A DNA stretch of 64,000 bases from Medicago truncatula (GCF_003473485.1 NC_053045.1:62559994-62623993), one strand, 5' to 3'; shown: positions 1 through 13,622, counted from the stretch's first letter. Numbers and translations are program-made. Notes: a model not told the origin generated them from the letters alone.

Positions 1-1982
1 TTTCTCAGAGAAGTACATCTCTGGTGCACGAGGTTCTATCAAAAATTTCTTACAAAATGGTACCCACTTCCTAGCAAACTCTGCCGTTTCCGACAGGGCT
101 TCAAATGTACACATTGAAGCTCCGTCATCAGAAATGTAGCATGATATCTTATCAATGGGGTAGTCCATTGCCAAGATTGAAAGAACTGTGTTGGCTGTAT
201 TCAGAGGAGGTTCCTTCAAGGGATCCACAGTACTAACAAACACATCTACAGGAGCAAGCATATTGGGTTCGCCTTCACGCTCATACCTGATAAACAACTT
301 TCTTTGTTCAGAGATATAAATATTTAAACACTGGTATTTCAACAATCAGGAGGGAAGGTCCCTTTACCTGAGTGAAAGACGGTCAAGGTATGTTTCTCTA
401 TCAATAGGATACCATTTGGGGAACTGATCAAGGATCCATGATATAGCAAACCAGATTTCACATATAATTGAAGTTAGCCATAGCCCCATTGCATCATGTA
501 CTGGATTCATAAGTCTGTATCGGAGGAAGAAGCCAAGAATAACAAGCCGTGCCACGATCACCATCCTATATGGATTGATTTTGCTAGATGCTATTGGTAC
601 CTTCCTTGACAGTGGTTGTCTTGCTTCATCTGACCTGCATCGGTTCACATTGTATAGTAGTAACTAACATTAATATTAATTATGATCTTTCAAATATTAC
701 TATCATTTCATTAGAATTAAATTGTCAGGAAATGCATTTAGTACTGAAAAGCATACATGTTTGCATCTAGATCTTCATCAGGTTCAGGTCCCAAATTTCC
801 TTGCTGCAATTTCCAGTCATCCATTCTATCATATGATCCATCTTCTCTCCTTTCATCCCACCCTGCACTTCCTGTTTTTATCACAGCATGCCACATATTA
901 TAATCATATCCACCATGTTGTAGTAAGCTAAGAAAAGCATTTCAGGGTTGTATTTTAATCAGTGCCAAAAGAAAGGCCTGTATAACTAGTATAAGATTTG
1001 GACTTTAGCAAGAAATTAAACCAATTTTGGCATAATCCGTTTTGCAAATGAACCAAGAAAGTGATAAATCTATAAACTACATCTTACGAGAATCAGAAGC
1101 GGAATATGGATGCACTCTTTTATGCAGTGAAGATAGCATCTGCTCCCCATAACTATGAGATGATATTGGGAACTCACCACTCACCTGCATGCATGTAAAA
1201 AGCAAATTTAGTTGTATTGAATTACAAGTTCTATCGAGTTTAAGATGGACTAGAAATGGTGAAATTCTTACATTCCGAGAGCGACCACCAGCAATAACAG
1301 CTGGGAAGTGTGCATTTTCATCATCTTCAGGACCTCTTCCATAGCTCATCTTCCCATGCAGCATGGCCTCAGCAGAATGATCATGATTGTTCATTTTGTC
1401 TTCAATTTTGAATTCATGTTCAATATCGTCCACATCCTCCTCATCATCGTCTCCCTCAACCCGAGGGCTCCCTAAACATCATTAGTTATATGCATTTGAG
1501 TTAATCGATCAAATTAATATCACAGTCATCTAAAACTGTATCATGTAAGGTTCATGTTTTAACAAGTTTAATGCATGTAAACAAAGGCTAAAAATAACTT
1601 GTTCAGTATATAATTCTACCTTTGAGACGCTTGTATCTGGTCTTGCACTGAGGACAAAGTTGTCTCCCCTCCCTTCTTTCATACTCATAGCAAGGCCGGC
1701 ACACCGGAAAACCACACTCGTTACATGCCACAAACAAATCTCCATCCACAGTAAGTCCAACATCATCACCACATATCTCGCACACTTGACCGTCCAAGTT
1801 CTTCAATGGCTTGTGCTGCACCAAAACAACACAACAAAACTATCAACATAAAAACAAACAAACAAATATCTCTAGCCACTCACTTGTGGTTATAAGTTTA
1901 TTATTACCTCTTCATGGCCATGAATGACAACAAGCTCGTTCCGGTTGTGAGAACCAGCGACTAGTCCGGCGCTGGCTTCCAT
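1..1982 (-). CDS. CESA7: Cellulose synthase catalytic subunit CESA7/IRX3 type, 5' part (gene runs off the window's left edge)
   Basis: Plasma-membrane glycosyltransferase that polymerises UDP-glucose into cellulose; CESA7 acts with CESA4 and CESA8 in secondary walls. Seven exons can be placed: 1908-1982, 1620-1815, 1272-1471, 1088-1184, 757-871, 368-634 and 1-286. All introns are GT-AG and phases agree, giving 412 codons of a protein usually just over 1000 aa. The start reads [17 protein letters not shown], then KPLKNLDGQ, which I recall as CESA7-like; CESA1 shares the first few residues but diverges after. Residues about 35-80 form the RING-type zinc finger ([30 protein letters not shown]). 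An acidic variable region follows, then membrane helices 1 and 2 ([16 protein letters not shown] and [16 protein letters not shown]) and the start of the catalytic loop (YISDDGASM, with the first catalytic Asp region). The rest of the catalytic domain and the later helices lie outside. No break is seen. Confidence 0.95.
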
Positions 1983-2639
1983 ATCTTGTTGGTGACAGGT
2001 GAAAATGGCACAATGAGGTGGTGAGGTTGAGAACAAGTTAGTGTTTTATGTATGAAAATTTTGGTGCTTTGAAAGACTTAGGTGTCCTCACACCTAATAT
2101 GTGTCCACATAAGTGTTGCTGGTGTTGGTTGCAGGGTCCCCATTGCCTTGAAGCTAAGCTTTCTTCCTTTTTATTCAACAACCATCTCCTTCTATGCCAT
2201 CTCCAACAACGACTAATTCCTTTTTTGGTTTCTTCTATTTATTTTTCTATCTTTCAAAATTGTATTACTATAGGCGCAAAAAGAGACAAGGTTGGTTTTT
2301 GAATATTATTTCCTTTTGCATAGTTATTTTATGGTTGTTAACACATCAAAATAAATATTGCAAGCAAGCGAAACAAGTAAGCAATGGAGTGTCAGAGTGC
2401 CAAACCAAACGTATTGATTACATGACTATTAACGTGAAAGGGAATAATTTTTGTACCAGATATATATCAAAATGTCACCATACATCAAGTAATAATTTTT
2501 TTAAGAAAAACACCTTATCAAAAAATCATAATTAAAAAGTACGATAAATTTTATAAAAATTATTTGAACATTATTTTGATGTTTTCATTGGTTATTTTTT
2601 TTTGTGTGAATTGAGTATCTTTTGCATACAACTAGACTA

Positions 2640-4370
2640 TTCACTCAAGGCGACAAGATCTGCAATGAGTGGTAAAAATGTCCCTCAAGAGATTTAACAA
2701 TGTTGCATTGTCAGAGCTAGATTCGAACCATAAATCTCGGTTTTTATTGGTTATGTTCGTATGTTAGAATTAATTTCATATTGTACCAAAAAAAAAAATC
2801 ATATTGATCCCATACAAGACATAGACAGATAAGGACTAATATGATTGATTTTTATAATTTAAGGACTAATTTGATGGATATTGTTATAATTTAAGGGCTG
2901 ATATGATTGATTTTATTTGCAAGGAATTGGTACAAGGAGATATGGCATGAGAGAACCAGTGATTTCGAATGACAGACATAAACAAGCACCACTGAGGGGT
3001 CCTGCTCCACAAAATTCAATTGCTCCTGGAGTTATTAGAGTTTCAAATCCAAATTGCGAGTCATCCGCTTCTACTCAACCCCAATACATGGAGTTTATCC
3101 CAATTCCAGGATTTCCAAAGTAGTGATGCTTGCTTAAATTATGTTTTTGGACTAGTTTAATTAATGCTTTTTGGACTTGTTTAATTTATGTTTTTTTGGA
3201 TATGTAATGACTTAAGAACATCAAATGACTTGATGGCTATGTAGTGTTATTTTTTTGGCTATGTAATGACTTATGAACATCAAATGTATGACTTATGATG
3301 GTATGCAAATGTCTGTCTTTTTACAATCAAAGTGTATGTCTTTTACTTTTTACTTTGTTCAGCAAATGTATGCACCAAGAATTGCAGTGATATATGTTGT
3401 GAAAATTCAAGGACTTATTTGATGGTATTTTCACTAATTTGGGGATCGATATGATGGAGAGACATACAATCGAAGGACCAATTTGATTGAAATTTTTTGA
3501 CAGAAGGGTTAAATTCATTCATTGACAACCTCTTTTCATTACAACATTACACAGACTTGGCACAATACAATAACATTTTAAACAACTCAATCACACAAAA
3601 ATTTACAATTTTCACCATCATCCTATACAATCAAAAGACAAAATCAGTACTATTTTAACAAACCATATCACATAACCATCGTTAAACAAACATTTGGCAT
3701 AGGGCAGACATAGAAAGGTCTTCCTGGGTTATTGACAGTGTTGGCTTTTCTTACAACACAAATTCTAGGACACCAACATTGAAGCTCTCTCACATCATTA
3801 TTATACATAGAGCTTGAAGATGAAGACCGACTGTTGTAGTTGTTTTTGCCCATACGCCCACCACCCATCATTTCTGAACACCAAATCTTCAACAATGACC
3901 ACTGATTTTTGAATTTCGAATTGAATAAAAATAATTAGGGTTTTAAGTTTTTTGAATTGGGGAAGAACTTTGGCATCAATTCATGGAAGAAATTTTGAGG
4001 ATTTTGAACTCTAGGTGACAAATTGTAACATTAGGGTTCCAAATTTATATATTTAGGGCAGAAAGAGTCGTTCTTGAGAAAGAGGAGAAAGAGTCGTGGG
4101 AATTTTGCAATTTTCTGAAAATCAATCAATTTGGTCCTTGGCAATTTTCTGTAAATCAATCAGTTTAGTCCCTGCTTGCGTGGCATTTGACGTGGTAAGC
4201 CTTGTAAGAGGTTAACGGTACACTCACCTCCGTTAACAGACCAACTTAACGGATGAACTGATTTGATGGACATTTTGTAAATTCGAGGACTAAATAGATA
4301 TTTCGCAAAATTAGGAACTAATTTGGCTGATTTTTAAAAATTTAAGGACGAATTTAAGATATTGGTCTAT
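2640..4370. mobile_element. Degenerate DNA-transposon remnant with repeated 'rggactaatttgat' motifs
   Basis: The short motif GGACTAATTTGAT and variants recur in direct orientation near 2831-2900, 3413-3480 and 4258-4345. The opposite orientation (TTTGGTCCTTGG, TTTAGTCCCTGC) appears at 4131-4172, so the ends read as inverted. The interior holds two small convergent ORFs: a plus-strand one at 2917-3123 and the GRF zinc-finger fragment at 3668-3895. The arrangement resembles non-autonomous Mutator-like elements common in legumes, but I cannot fix the termini or a target duplication, so family and limits are approximate. Confidence 0.45.
3668..3895 (-). pseudogene. GRF-type zinc finger fragment, probably transposon-associated
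   Basis: A 75-aa reading frame starts MLKIWCSEMM, has a serine run (SSSSSS), and contains CWCPRICVVRKANTV followed by NPGRPFYVCP. That is the first half of a GRF zinc finger (CxC, then NPGR-F-C). The second half (usually a further Cys with an aromatic FFKW-like segment) is missing, because the frame stops soon after. Small GRF proteins are widespread in plant genomes and often lie in transposons. Here it sits inside a repeat-rich remnant and is convergent with another short ORF. No host function is assigned. Confidence 0.45.
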
Positions 4371-6050
4371 ATATAACTATGATGACTATAGGGATAGTCA
4401 AGTCGCCGCGTTCCCGAAAATAGAGTCATAAATTTTTATAGGAGCCCAACAATAAAGTCTTAAACATTAAGTTATCGAGCTGGAGGAGATTTTAGGTTCT
4501 AGGGATTTTATTTAGCTTTTTTTTTTTTAATAATGAAATGAAATACTAGTTTTTTTTTTTTTTTGAGGGAGAAATGAAATACTAGTTGTTTTATGATTAT
4601 ACTTTATAAGAAATCAAATCATTGCATTCCATGAAAATTCACGAGAAAATATGATTTTATAAAAATAAAAAAATGATTGGATTTATATATGTAAAAAAAT
4701 TATAAAAAAAAAACCTCGGTGCATATTTTATTTAATCTAGTTAGCTGTGTATATTTTTTTCCTAAAGTATCTCATTAATCTATGTGCATCAAACTGTGTT
4801 TTGATTCTTTGATAATATAACTAGTTATGCATTTTTGTATGATATAAACTATTGATTTATAGATTAATAACTGATATTATTCGCTTTAAACTCTAAATAG
4901 ATTGATCACTTTAAAAAGGTTGAATCTTTGAATACGACTTCCCTTAATGTGCTCTCATTCTCAATACACTAATTGTTTCTTCTACGTAATACATCTCATC
5001 TTTAGTTATTTTGTTTTCCTCTCTAGAACTACCTCAATATTAAGTCAACCACATTAATGTTGCATAATGCTTTAGAGTTGTTTACTTATCTACTAACGTT
5101 TTCTATTAGAAATTAAATAAATATACCGAGAAGATGAGGCACGAATTTAATCGGAAAAAGATGTATTTGTAACCAATGAAAAAGTATATCTACCAGAAGT
5201 ATATACTAGTATATCTAAACAAGGTGCATGTGTATAACATGTTGCTTTCAGCACTACGTTCTGTTTACTTGTGCGTGTAGGAAAAACATTTGACATGTTA
5301 GCATTCTTCAAACGTAAGCACTTCAAAACTAAGCTACCTTCATGAAGTCGTTAGGTATGTACGTTGCAGCATCTACATCTTGAGCTGAAATAACAAGTTT
5401 GAGTCAATATTATACATAAGCTGCACTCATAGACTGGTAATGAGTCATCATCAACTATATCACCCCGGCTGGCATATTTCCCAAGAGAGGGATTTCTTAC
5501 TATAGTTGGTTGGGTCAAGGTATGGAGTCTCTGACCAGTCATCAATTTGGTATTCGTTGGATTGGAATATAATTCAACTTCAAAAAGTATAACCATCATT
5601 AAGTACTGAAGCTTTGTCGAAATGGGGTTAATGGATACAGATTCTCTGGAGTTCAAAAAATTGATGCATCAATACAGTTTTGAATATACGAATGATGTTT
5701 TAAATTAAGTTGATTCATAGTTTTATCATTAAAAAATGAAATGAAATTCGAAGGTTGAGATTCTTTGCAACTCAAGCAACTGCATAAGATTACCATCCTG
5801 GGTGATCGATCAGCCTTGTGTTGTTGTTCTTGTATGAATACATTATTGAAGAGAGCGGTTAATGGGATCCCTTCAGGCTTAAGCGTTCCAATGGACAAGG
5901 CTGCCTCTATAATTAAACTTCTAGTGAACTATATACCATTATCACATGAATTATATGCATGCTATACATACAACACAAAATTCTAGTACAGAGCAATATC
6001 AGTTACAAACCATTCCTTCTACAACTAGTAGCCCGCATGGAAGTTTTCAA
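4371..6050. other. Intergenic, AT-rich, no recognised gene
   Basis: Very AT-rich with homopolymer T and A runs. Minus-strand open frames near 5351-5656 and 5653-5898 have no domain I recognise. The part nearest 6050 should include the 3' UTR of the IF3 gene. Confidence 0.6.
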
Positions 6051-9000
6051 CTATGCTTCAACACTGACGGAGACTTCATCTGTTGCAGCTTTCGTTGGAG
6101 TTTCTTGAGGTTTCTGCACTTCAGTTTTATTTGGAATCAAAGTTATGAAAATGTTCTTGTCACGGAAGTTTTTAGCCTCCTCTGTTGCAAGCTGCACATG
6201 ACCCGTGTGGTTTAGATATAAAATTCACTTGGGCATTAAATTATTGTCTCCAGTAATAATAAAATAAGATATCAGCACAGAGTGACTGCAAAATGAATAT
6301 GCTATACGTAAATCCTAAACACAAATGGAATTTAAATAGAAAAAGAGACAATAAATAATGTGATGATTATATTAAGAGGTATTGAAGTGTGCCAAGAAAG
6401 TATCTGTATAGCACATCAATAAATTAAATTACTAAAACTACGTCATAAGGCCTTCTTTTTTGGTACAAATGCTTAAGAAATATGATATTACTCAAAACCA
6501 GAACATAGCAAAGCGGCATCACATACCTTCCCAACATCGTTCTGAAAACGTCTAATAAGCTCAATGGCATTATTCCTGAATTCTTTTTCACGGCCTTTAA
6601 GGTTTACTATGACCTTAACCTGCAGCAATTGATCCAAAAGATCTGAATACACTTGAAGATAACATATTTAATTTGTATGTATAGTGTGCCATATTAAAAG
6701 AATTAATGTAACCTTGTCACCATCACTCAAAAATTTCCGCGCAGCTTTCAAACGTACAGAATAATCATGTTGATCTATGTTGTATCTGTTAAAATAACCA
6801 AAACAAAAAACAAAATCACATTCTAGCAAAAATAATTGAGTATAACTACAACTCAAAACTAACGCTGGTTCATAAAAAGTAAACTCTGGAACTGGTCAAA
6901 TTGAGTTCATGTTATCAAAAGAAAAATAACCCAAGGCAATATTTATGCTTTAAAATGATACTGTTCTGTCAATTGTATCTATCTTTATACTGCGATGCAT
7001 CACATCAAACCTCCCATGTTTATCTTTAAGCAGCAAGACCAAACAAACTGCTCTAAATGCACCTTGTCCTAATTGATTGCACATTCATTAAAAAGAAACA
7101 AGATATAAATGATGAAAGGCCCGACATTTGCCACTTCCTATGTTTATCTTTGAGCAGTAGGATTAAACAAACTCCTCTAGGTGTGTCGTTTCCTAACTGA
7201 ACCCAAGTTCATAACCAAGAAGCAATTTGTGAACAATAAACTGCACAACAGATGCAGCTTATTTCTTCTAGTTTCTCGAGCAATGAAAAAAATTAACAAG
7301 TAAAGATAGGTATAATACCTTCCAAGAGAACATAGAGTAAACCCCATAAGAATGTACGGCAATAACAAAAATGTATTTGTTCACATTTCTAACCCTTATA
7401 AAAATATTGATGATTAAATTGATCCATAACCAAGAATGGGTCAAATCTGATTAGGAACCAAAGAACAAGAATTCAGATATTTCTTTTCTGCTTTATTTTC
7501 TATGAAACATAAGAAAGATGATCTAGGCTCCTTTAGGATATTACCCCATTTTGAGCTCCTTCAAATCCATCCGACTAGCTACATTAAAAAGATCATTTGA
7601 TCAGCAATTTATATTTTGACCGAGTTCTGTAAAATTGTAAATGATATAAAGGAAAATGTCAGTCCAATAAATACAATGCTTACCAGCACTTTTCTTCTGC
7701 TGATCTCTTTTCTTCTTCTGCAGTTCATATCTATATTTACTGTAAAAGAAGAAAAATATAAGGAACACTGACTTTCAAGGTCCACGAGTAAGTATGCAAG
7801 TGAGCAGGCAGAAAAGAAGTAGAAGTAAACACAGCCCCACCAAGAGATTCTTCTGATTGTGTTAAGTGAAAGTCAAAGGAAAAATGTCTTTCATGAAACA
7901 ACGTGTTTGGGCTAATCTCTATGTTGATTCTACATTACTGATAGCTTGTTTTCTTCACGATAGCCCCACCCCAAAAAAACAAAATTGGAATGAATCTTAA
8001 TTATAAAATCACCTACCATCCAAATTAACAACATTCAAGACAAAATAAAAGCACAACATTTCATTCAATGCAAATGATGCATTTGTTTTATTATAAGAGC
8101 AAGAAAAAAAAAGACAGGAAATGTTGTGTAGAAAATGATACTGTAAATATTAATTAGATGGCTCTAATAAATAGAGCTACAGTCTAAAAGAGAAACAAAT
8201 ACACCATCTTAATCCTAAAAAACTGCAACACAAATCCTAAAGACTTATAAAAATAACAGAGCCCTAAAAATTGAGTTATCCATTTCACGCTGCAGATATT
8301 TAGACATGCTTTTAACCGATACTCCCACCTTTACTACCACTCTCCCCTGTCACATTAAAATTGGAACACCTAGTAGTTGCATAAGGCTAGAAGAAAGAAA
8401 CGCTATACACCAAATTTGGATAATTGTCTATCGTCCTATAACCTACTTGTGGCTACTTAATGATTGGCATCCAAAAATGAACATTCGAAATAGATATTAT
8501 CGCATCCTTATATGACCACTTTATACCAATGTTATGAAAATTGGACTGGCTGGTTTGGGAGCCAGTCAGGAGGAGTCTAATCAATTTGAACCAAAAAACT
8601 AACAAACCAGAACATATAATATAATCATTTTATATTAGTTTAAAATTGAATTTGTCTATATCTTCAATATTGTTATATTAATTTATTACTTAATGTATTA
8701 TATAATCTCAGAAACATAAATTTAATTATCATTAGCTAGACAACGATACAACTAAAGTTGAACCACTGAACGGTGAATGAGTGTCTTAACCGGTTCAATG
8801 ACTGAACCGGTTTTTAAAAGCATTGCTTTGTAATGCCATCAACCACTGGTTTTTTTATACTATATTCAATTTCAAAAAAATAAAAAATATGCAAGTTGTG
8901 TGTGTGTGTGTGTGAATGTGAGAGAGACTAAAAATACAAAATGTAAAGTTTAATATATTTCAGGACGGACTGAGTTCTTGCCTGTAATTCATTATTCTAA

Positions 9001-9890
9001 CAACAGGAGGATCTGCCTCTGCGGATACTATTACCTACAGGGCAAAGAGGGTGAAAAAAAAATAAGCCTATGCAATTGTGTCATGTTATAAGTAATATGT
9101 GCTCAAAGGTCAATGGAAAAGAAGTGTAATGCTGAATATATTGTGAACTGATTTGAAACAGTTGGGTTTTCAACAACACAAACCTAGAAATAGCTCGATC
9201 AATCCCTTGCATTCGCAATACTCATAATAGCAGTTTTCAACTTATTTTCAAAATTTCTCCAAGATATCTTATTAAAACAGCTAATAGCATATACAAAAAC
9301 AATTTAACTTTATTTATTTTTTATTATAGAAATAGCTTATACATAAGTGTGTGTGCTATAAGCGGTAAATAAGTTGTTTATCCAAATGATGACTATATGA
9401 TAGAACTGAGTCAAAAATATACAATATAACAAGAAAAAGATGAACATACCAAATCAAGTTCAGCATCTTCAGCCATTCGAATTGCCTGATCAAGAGATAC
9501 TACTCCAACCATATTCTGACTCTGATCAATAAGTCTAACGGTATTCGAACTATTTCAAAAATCGAAAGTAACACAACCATTAAGCACAAAAATTCGAAAT
9601 AGAAATGAAATGGAATCAAGTATGAGTTAGAATACGTACCTAAGTGTGGAGAGGTCGAGAGCTTGTCCATCGTCGGCGTCTTTCTCAGGAGGAGCTCTTC
9701 TGAAGTTGCCACCGCCACCGTAGGCGGAAGGACGGAGGTTAACACCATAACGAACGGTTGCGTGGGAAGGAAGAGTGAAAGAGGGAGAAGATTGTAAATT
9801 GAGGGAATGAGGAATAGAGAGTTTATTAGAGAAGAAGTGCGAGGCTTTGAGTTTAACGGGAACAACGGTGGTGGAGGTAATGCCAGCCAT
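6051..9890 (-). CDS. IF3: Plastid translation initiation factor IF3
   Basis: Nuclear gene for the bacterial-type initiation factor that binds the 30S subunit in chloroplasts, prevents premature 50S joining and proofreads start-codon pairing. Eight exons: 9640-9890, 9450-9549, 8982-9034, 7684-7739, 7545-7578, 6713-6785, 6527-6619 and 6051-6191; 266 aa. Residues 1 to about 60 are Ser/Thr-rich and fit a transit peptide (MAGITSTTVVPVKLKASHF). The N-domain has VRLIDQSQNMVGVVSLDQA and DPPVVRIMNY. A basic linker follows (KYRYELQKKKRDQQKK). The C-domain has IDQHDYSVRLKAARKFL, GDKVKVIVNLKGRE and NIFITLIPNK. A short tail is rich in Thr, Val and Glu. All introns are GT-AG except the third, whose donor reads CAG|GCAAGA: a GC-AG intron, with the codon for Ser split AG|T. 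No break is seen. Confidence 0.95.
8530..8826. mobile_element. Possible MITE in the GC-AG intron of IF3
   Basis: The left part begins CAATGTTATGAAAATTGGAC and the right part ends with ACCGGTTTTTAAAAGCATTG, roughly its inverse. Two paired short inversions lie inside (GGCTGGTTTGGGAGCCAG and AACCGGTTCAATGACTGAAC). The target duplication is not clear, so the limits are approximate. Confidence 0.35.
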
Positions 9891-11660
9891 GGCGTTGGTT
9901 TACACACTTTCCACGGTTCAACTCCGATGCATGTTCTAGTAAAGAAGTATAAGTATCTCTTATCTACAATCTTCTTTCTTTTCTTTTCAGAACAACCAAT
10001 GAAAATTTGAGGAGGACTGGGCCTAGTTATTAAATTCTCACAAATTCATATTTTGGCTACTTACACCCCTCACACAAATTAAATCTTTTGATACGTATCA
10101 GATCTATTTTGAAATATTTGTGCTTCAGAGAACTTAGTTCAAATATATAAAATTACATAACCTTAGTCAAAATAGCTTATTTAAGTTTAGTTTAAGTGTT
10201 TTCAGATAAACCTAAATATATGCTTATACAAACTCAATTTTTTAAGTAGTTCAAGTGTTTATAAAAACTCAATTCAACTATGTTTACACAATATTTAAAT
10301 GTTTATATGATACGAAATATAATTTGATCAATTTAAGCTTCTCTGAAAAGCTGAGAGAGATTTCAACTTTTCATTGATTAATGGACTTGTCCTAATCTTT
10401 TCTACGATTATACTAGTTGGTGTTGGTTGTATAATGTTTGTTTGTAAATCAACAAATATTTCTTTATCCGAGTATCCGACCAAAATAATTCTGCGCCTTT
10501 AAAAAAAATAATTTTTTTTTGTGAGGGAAAAAAATTCAATTTTTGAAAAATATGTTGAAGTGAACAGATTGGTTAATTTTGATGTCCGTTGTCGTCCATT
10601 TAAGTTAAATTATTATGGTCCTCGTAAGTTTAGCTCAATGACAATGTAAGCAAGGTCAGAATTCAAACCCCTACTACCAAAAACAAAAAAGGTAAATTAT
10701 TATGGTTTTATCTCTCTAGTCAAAAATAATAATGAAGTTCTTGCGAAAATAAAAAGAAAACTAAATTGGTTGCATCAGCTAGGAGTTCAAAGAGTTACCA
10801 TCTACTTGTGAGTCACATAGTTGATGTAAATGAGTTTGGTCTTGTTGTTGACACGTTGTAAAGCCTTGTTGACTTTTCATCAAAATCAAAAGATTAGTTT
10901 TATCAATAGACAAGCAGCTAACGTTTATTTTGGTGTTAAGGCCTTATGCTAGTTCTAAACTCTTGATTGAATCCAACCTACTCAAGTTAAAATGAAATAA
11001 ATTTTTTCTAATTAAACAAAATTTTGCATCTATAATGTTAAGAATTGCCAGATTTATACAAAAGGGTTTGCTCAACAAAGCATATATATCAAATATAAAA
11101 GGAATGAAATAAAAAGGATGTTTGATGCCTCGAAGATAACTTAAGGAGAATACAGAACAGATATTTTTGAATAAGTAAGCTTACTGCACTATTATGGTAA
11201 AAAAAAAAAAAGTAGAAAACTGTTTCTTTAGTATCCAAAATTCAAATCAGCTCATGGATATTACCCACACAAAAGTAATGAGAACCTATGGACCATGGTG
11301 CCACTAAGCTTTGACATCTAGCTAAATTAAGATGTTGAGAGTGATAAAATAACTCAGACAACATACTTTTTCAGTTCAAATCCAAATCATTGATAGCGTT
11401 CCTCCACGTAAATTAAATCATAAATATTGTTTGCAGAAATTAAATCATTGATAGCCACCTCTTAACAGGTAGTATCAGATTTAAGCGATATAAATTGACA
11501 GAAATTAAATTACATTCATTTTATTTCATCTCTCAATTACACTGATCACACAAAACTAAAAAAAGACATATATAAAACCTTAGACACTCAAGCCTACCTA
11601 CCTTCTGTAACTAAAACATTAACAGGACTTTCATACACATACAACCAATGTTTCAAAAAC
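9891..11660. other. Intergenic between IF3 (5' side) and HSP70 (3' side)
   Basis: Bases just above 9890 carry the IF3 5' UTR and promoter. About 10140-10350 has the GCTTATA/AAGCTT-type words shared with the PIF-like MITEs of this window and is probably a decayed copy. A tRNA-like box (AGAATTCAAACCCC) lies near 10660. The last 100 bases before 11661 should be HSP70 3' UTR. No coding gene is supported. Confidence 0.55.
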
Positions 11661-13622
11661 TTAGTCAACCTCTTCAATCTTAGGTCCAGCTCCAGAGCCT
11701 GTCCCATTAGATGCACCACCACCACCACCAGGCATACCATCTCCCATAGGCACATCTCCACCAGCACCACCTTGATACATCTTAGCAATAATAGGATTAC
11801 AAATTCCTTCCAACTCCTTCTGCTTATCCTCAAACTCATCCACTTCCGCCATTTGATTCCCCTCCAACCACTGTATTGCATCTTCCACAGCCTTCTCAAT
11901 CTTCTCCTTATCTTCATGACTCAACTTCCCACCAATCTTCTCATCCTTAATTGTATTCCTCATATTATAAGCATAATTCTCAATTGAATTCTTCGCCTCC
12001 ACTTTCTTCTTCACCTCTTCATCCTCTGCCTTATACTTCTCTGCATCTTTCACCATCTTCTCTATCTCTTCCTTGCTCAACCTCCCCTTATCATTCGTGA
12101 TCGTTATCTTGTTCTTCACTCCAGCTGTTTTATCTTCAGCAGAAACGTTCAATATACCATTCGCATCAATGTCGAAACAAACATTGATCTGTGGTACACC
12201 TCTTGGAGCAGGAGGAATACCAGTGAGTTCAAATTTCCCAAGAAGATTATTATCCTTTGTTCTTGCACGTTCACCTTCAAAAACTTGAATCAAAACACCA
12301 GGTTGGTTATCTGAGTAAGTTGAGAAAATCTGCTCCTTCTTCGTAGGAATCGTCGTGTTCCTTGGAATCAAAGTCGTCATAACACCACCAGCAGTTTCCA
12401 ACCCCAAACTAAGAGGAGTAACATCAAGCAACAGAAGATCTTGAACCTTTTCATCACCTTCACCGCTCAAAATCGCTGCTTGAACAGCAGCACCATAAGC
12501 AACAGCTTCATCAGGGTTAATACTCTTGCAAAGCTCTTTCCCATTGAAGAAATCCTGCAAAAGCTGTTGAACTTTTGGAATCCTTGTTGATCCACCAACA
12601 AGAACAACTTCATGAACATGACTCTTATCAATCTTAGCATCCCTTAGACACTTCTCAACAGGTTCCATACATTTCCTAAACAAATCCATATTCAATTCTT
12701 CAAATCTCGCCCTTGTAATAGTTGCATAGAAATCAATTCCTTCAAACAAAGAATCAATTTCTATTGTTGTCTGAGCAGTTGAAGAAAGTGTTCTCTTAGC
12801 TCTCTCACAAGCTGTTCTTAATCTCCTCAAAGCTCTTGCATTACCACTAATATCCTTCTTATTTTTCCTCCTAAACTCCGAAACAAAATGATTCACCATT
12901 CTGTTATCAAAATCTTCACCACCAAGATGAGTATCACCAGCAGTAGCTTTCACTTCGAAGATCCCTTCTTCAATAGTAAGAAGAGAAACATCGAAAGTTC
13001 CACCTCCCAAGTCAAAAATAAGCACGTTCTGTTCGCCTTTTCTCGAAGCTTTCTTATCCAAACCATAAGCAATTGCAGCAGCAGTAGGCTCATTAATAAT
13101 CCTCAACACATTCAAACCCGAAATAGCACCAGCATCTTTCGTAGCTTGACGTTGAGAATCATTGAAATAAGCAGGAACAGTAACAACAGCATTCTTCACT
13201 GGATGACCAAGAAAAGCTTCAGCAACTTCTCTCATCTTGATCAACACCATTGAAGAAATTTCCTCTGCTGCAAATTTCTTCTCTTCACCTTTGTAATTAA
13301 CAACGATCATAGGTTTTTCAGCGGGACCTGGAACGACTTTAAACGGCCATAGTTTCATGTCGTTTTGAACTGATTCATCGGAGAATCTACGACCAATTAA
13401 ACGCTTAGCATCGAAGACGGTGTTCTGTGGATTCATGGCAACTTGATTCTTAGCAGCATCGCCGATGAGTCGTTCGGTATCGGTGAATGCCACGTAGGAT
13501 GGTGTTGTGCGGTTGCCTTGGTCGTTAGGGATGATTTCGACGCGGTCGTTTTGCCATACACCGACGCAGCTGTAGGTTGTGCCTAGGTCTATGCCAATGG
13601 CTTTGCCTTCTTTTGTCGCCAT
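11661..13622 (-). CDS. HSP70: Cytosolic/nuclear HSP70 chaperone, intronless
   Basis: ATP-dependent chaperone of 653 aa read without interruption in one exon. The nucleotide-binding domain carries [12 protein letters not shown] (about residues 11-22), [14 protein letters not shown] (about 200-215) and [17 protein letters not shown] (about 335-355), the three family signatures. The substrate-binding domain follows ([19 protein letters not shown]), then the helical lid and a Gly-rich tail ending GPKIEEVD. The EEVD terminus binds TPR co-chaperones and marks the cytosolic class. Constitutive plant HSC70 genes usually have one intron around codon 70; here the coding sequence runs straight through ([15 protein letters not shown]), as in strongly heat-inducible members. 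Heat-shock elements and a TATA box upstream support induction by HSFs. Confidence 0.97.
   Translation of the reverse strand: MATKEGKAIGIDLGTTYSCVGVWQNDRVEIIPNDQGNRTTPSYVAFTDTERLIGDAAKNQVAMNPQNTVFDAKRLIGRRFSDESVQNDMKLWPFKVVPGPAEKPMIVVNYKGEEKKFAAEEISSMVLIKMREVAEAFLGHPVKNAVVTVPAYFNDSQRQATKDAGAISGLNVLRIINEPTAAAIAYGLDKKASRKGEQNVLIFDLGGGTFDVSLLTIEEGIFEVKATAGDTHLGGEDFDNRMVNHFVSEFRRKNKKDISGNARALRRLRTACERAKRTLSSTAQTTIEIDSLFEGIDFYATITRARFEELNMDLFRKCMEPVEKCLRDAKIDKSHVHEVVLVGGSTRIPKVQQLLQDFFNGKELCKSINPDEAVAYGAAVQAAILSGEGDEKVQDLLLLDVTPLSLGLETAGGVMTTLIPRNTTIPTKKEQIFSTYSDNQPGVLIQVFEGERARTKDNNLLGKFELTGIPPAPRGVPQINVCFDIDANGILNVSAEDKTAGVKNKITITNDKGRLSKEEIEKMVKDAEKYKAEDEEVKKKVEAKNSIENYAYNMRNTIKDEKIGGKLSHEDKEKIEKAVEDAIQWLEGNQMAEVDEFEDKQKELEGICNPIIAKMYQGGAGGDVPMGDGMPGGGGGASNGTGSGAGPKIEEVD

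Noticed and set aside
5351-5898. Two overlapping minus-strand open frames downstream of IF3
   Set aside because: No recognisable domain, no convincing exon structure, and they sit just beyond the IF3 stop, where UTR or random frames are expected.
12073-13253. Plus-strand ORFs opposite HSP70
   Set aside because: Antisense shadows of a strongly conserved coding sequence; no independent domain.
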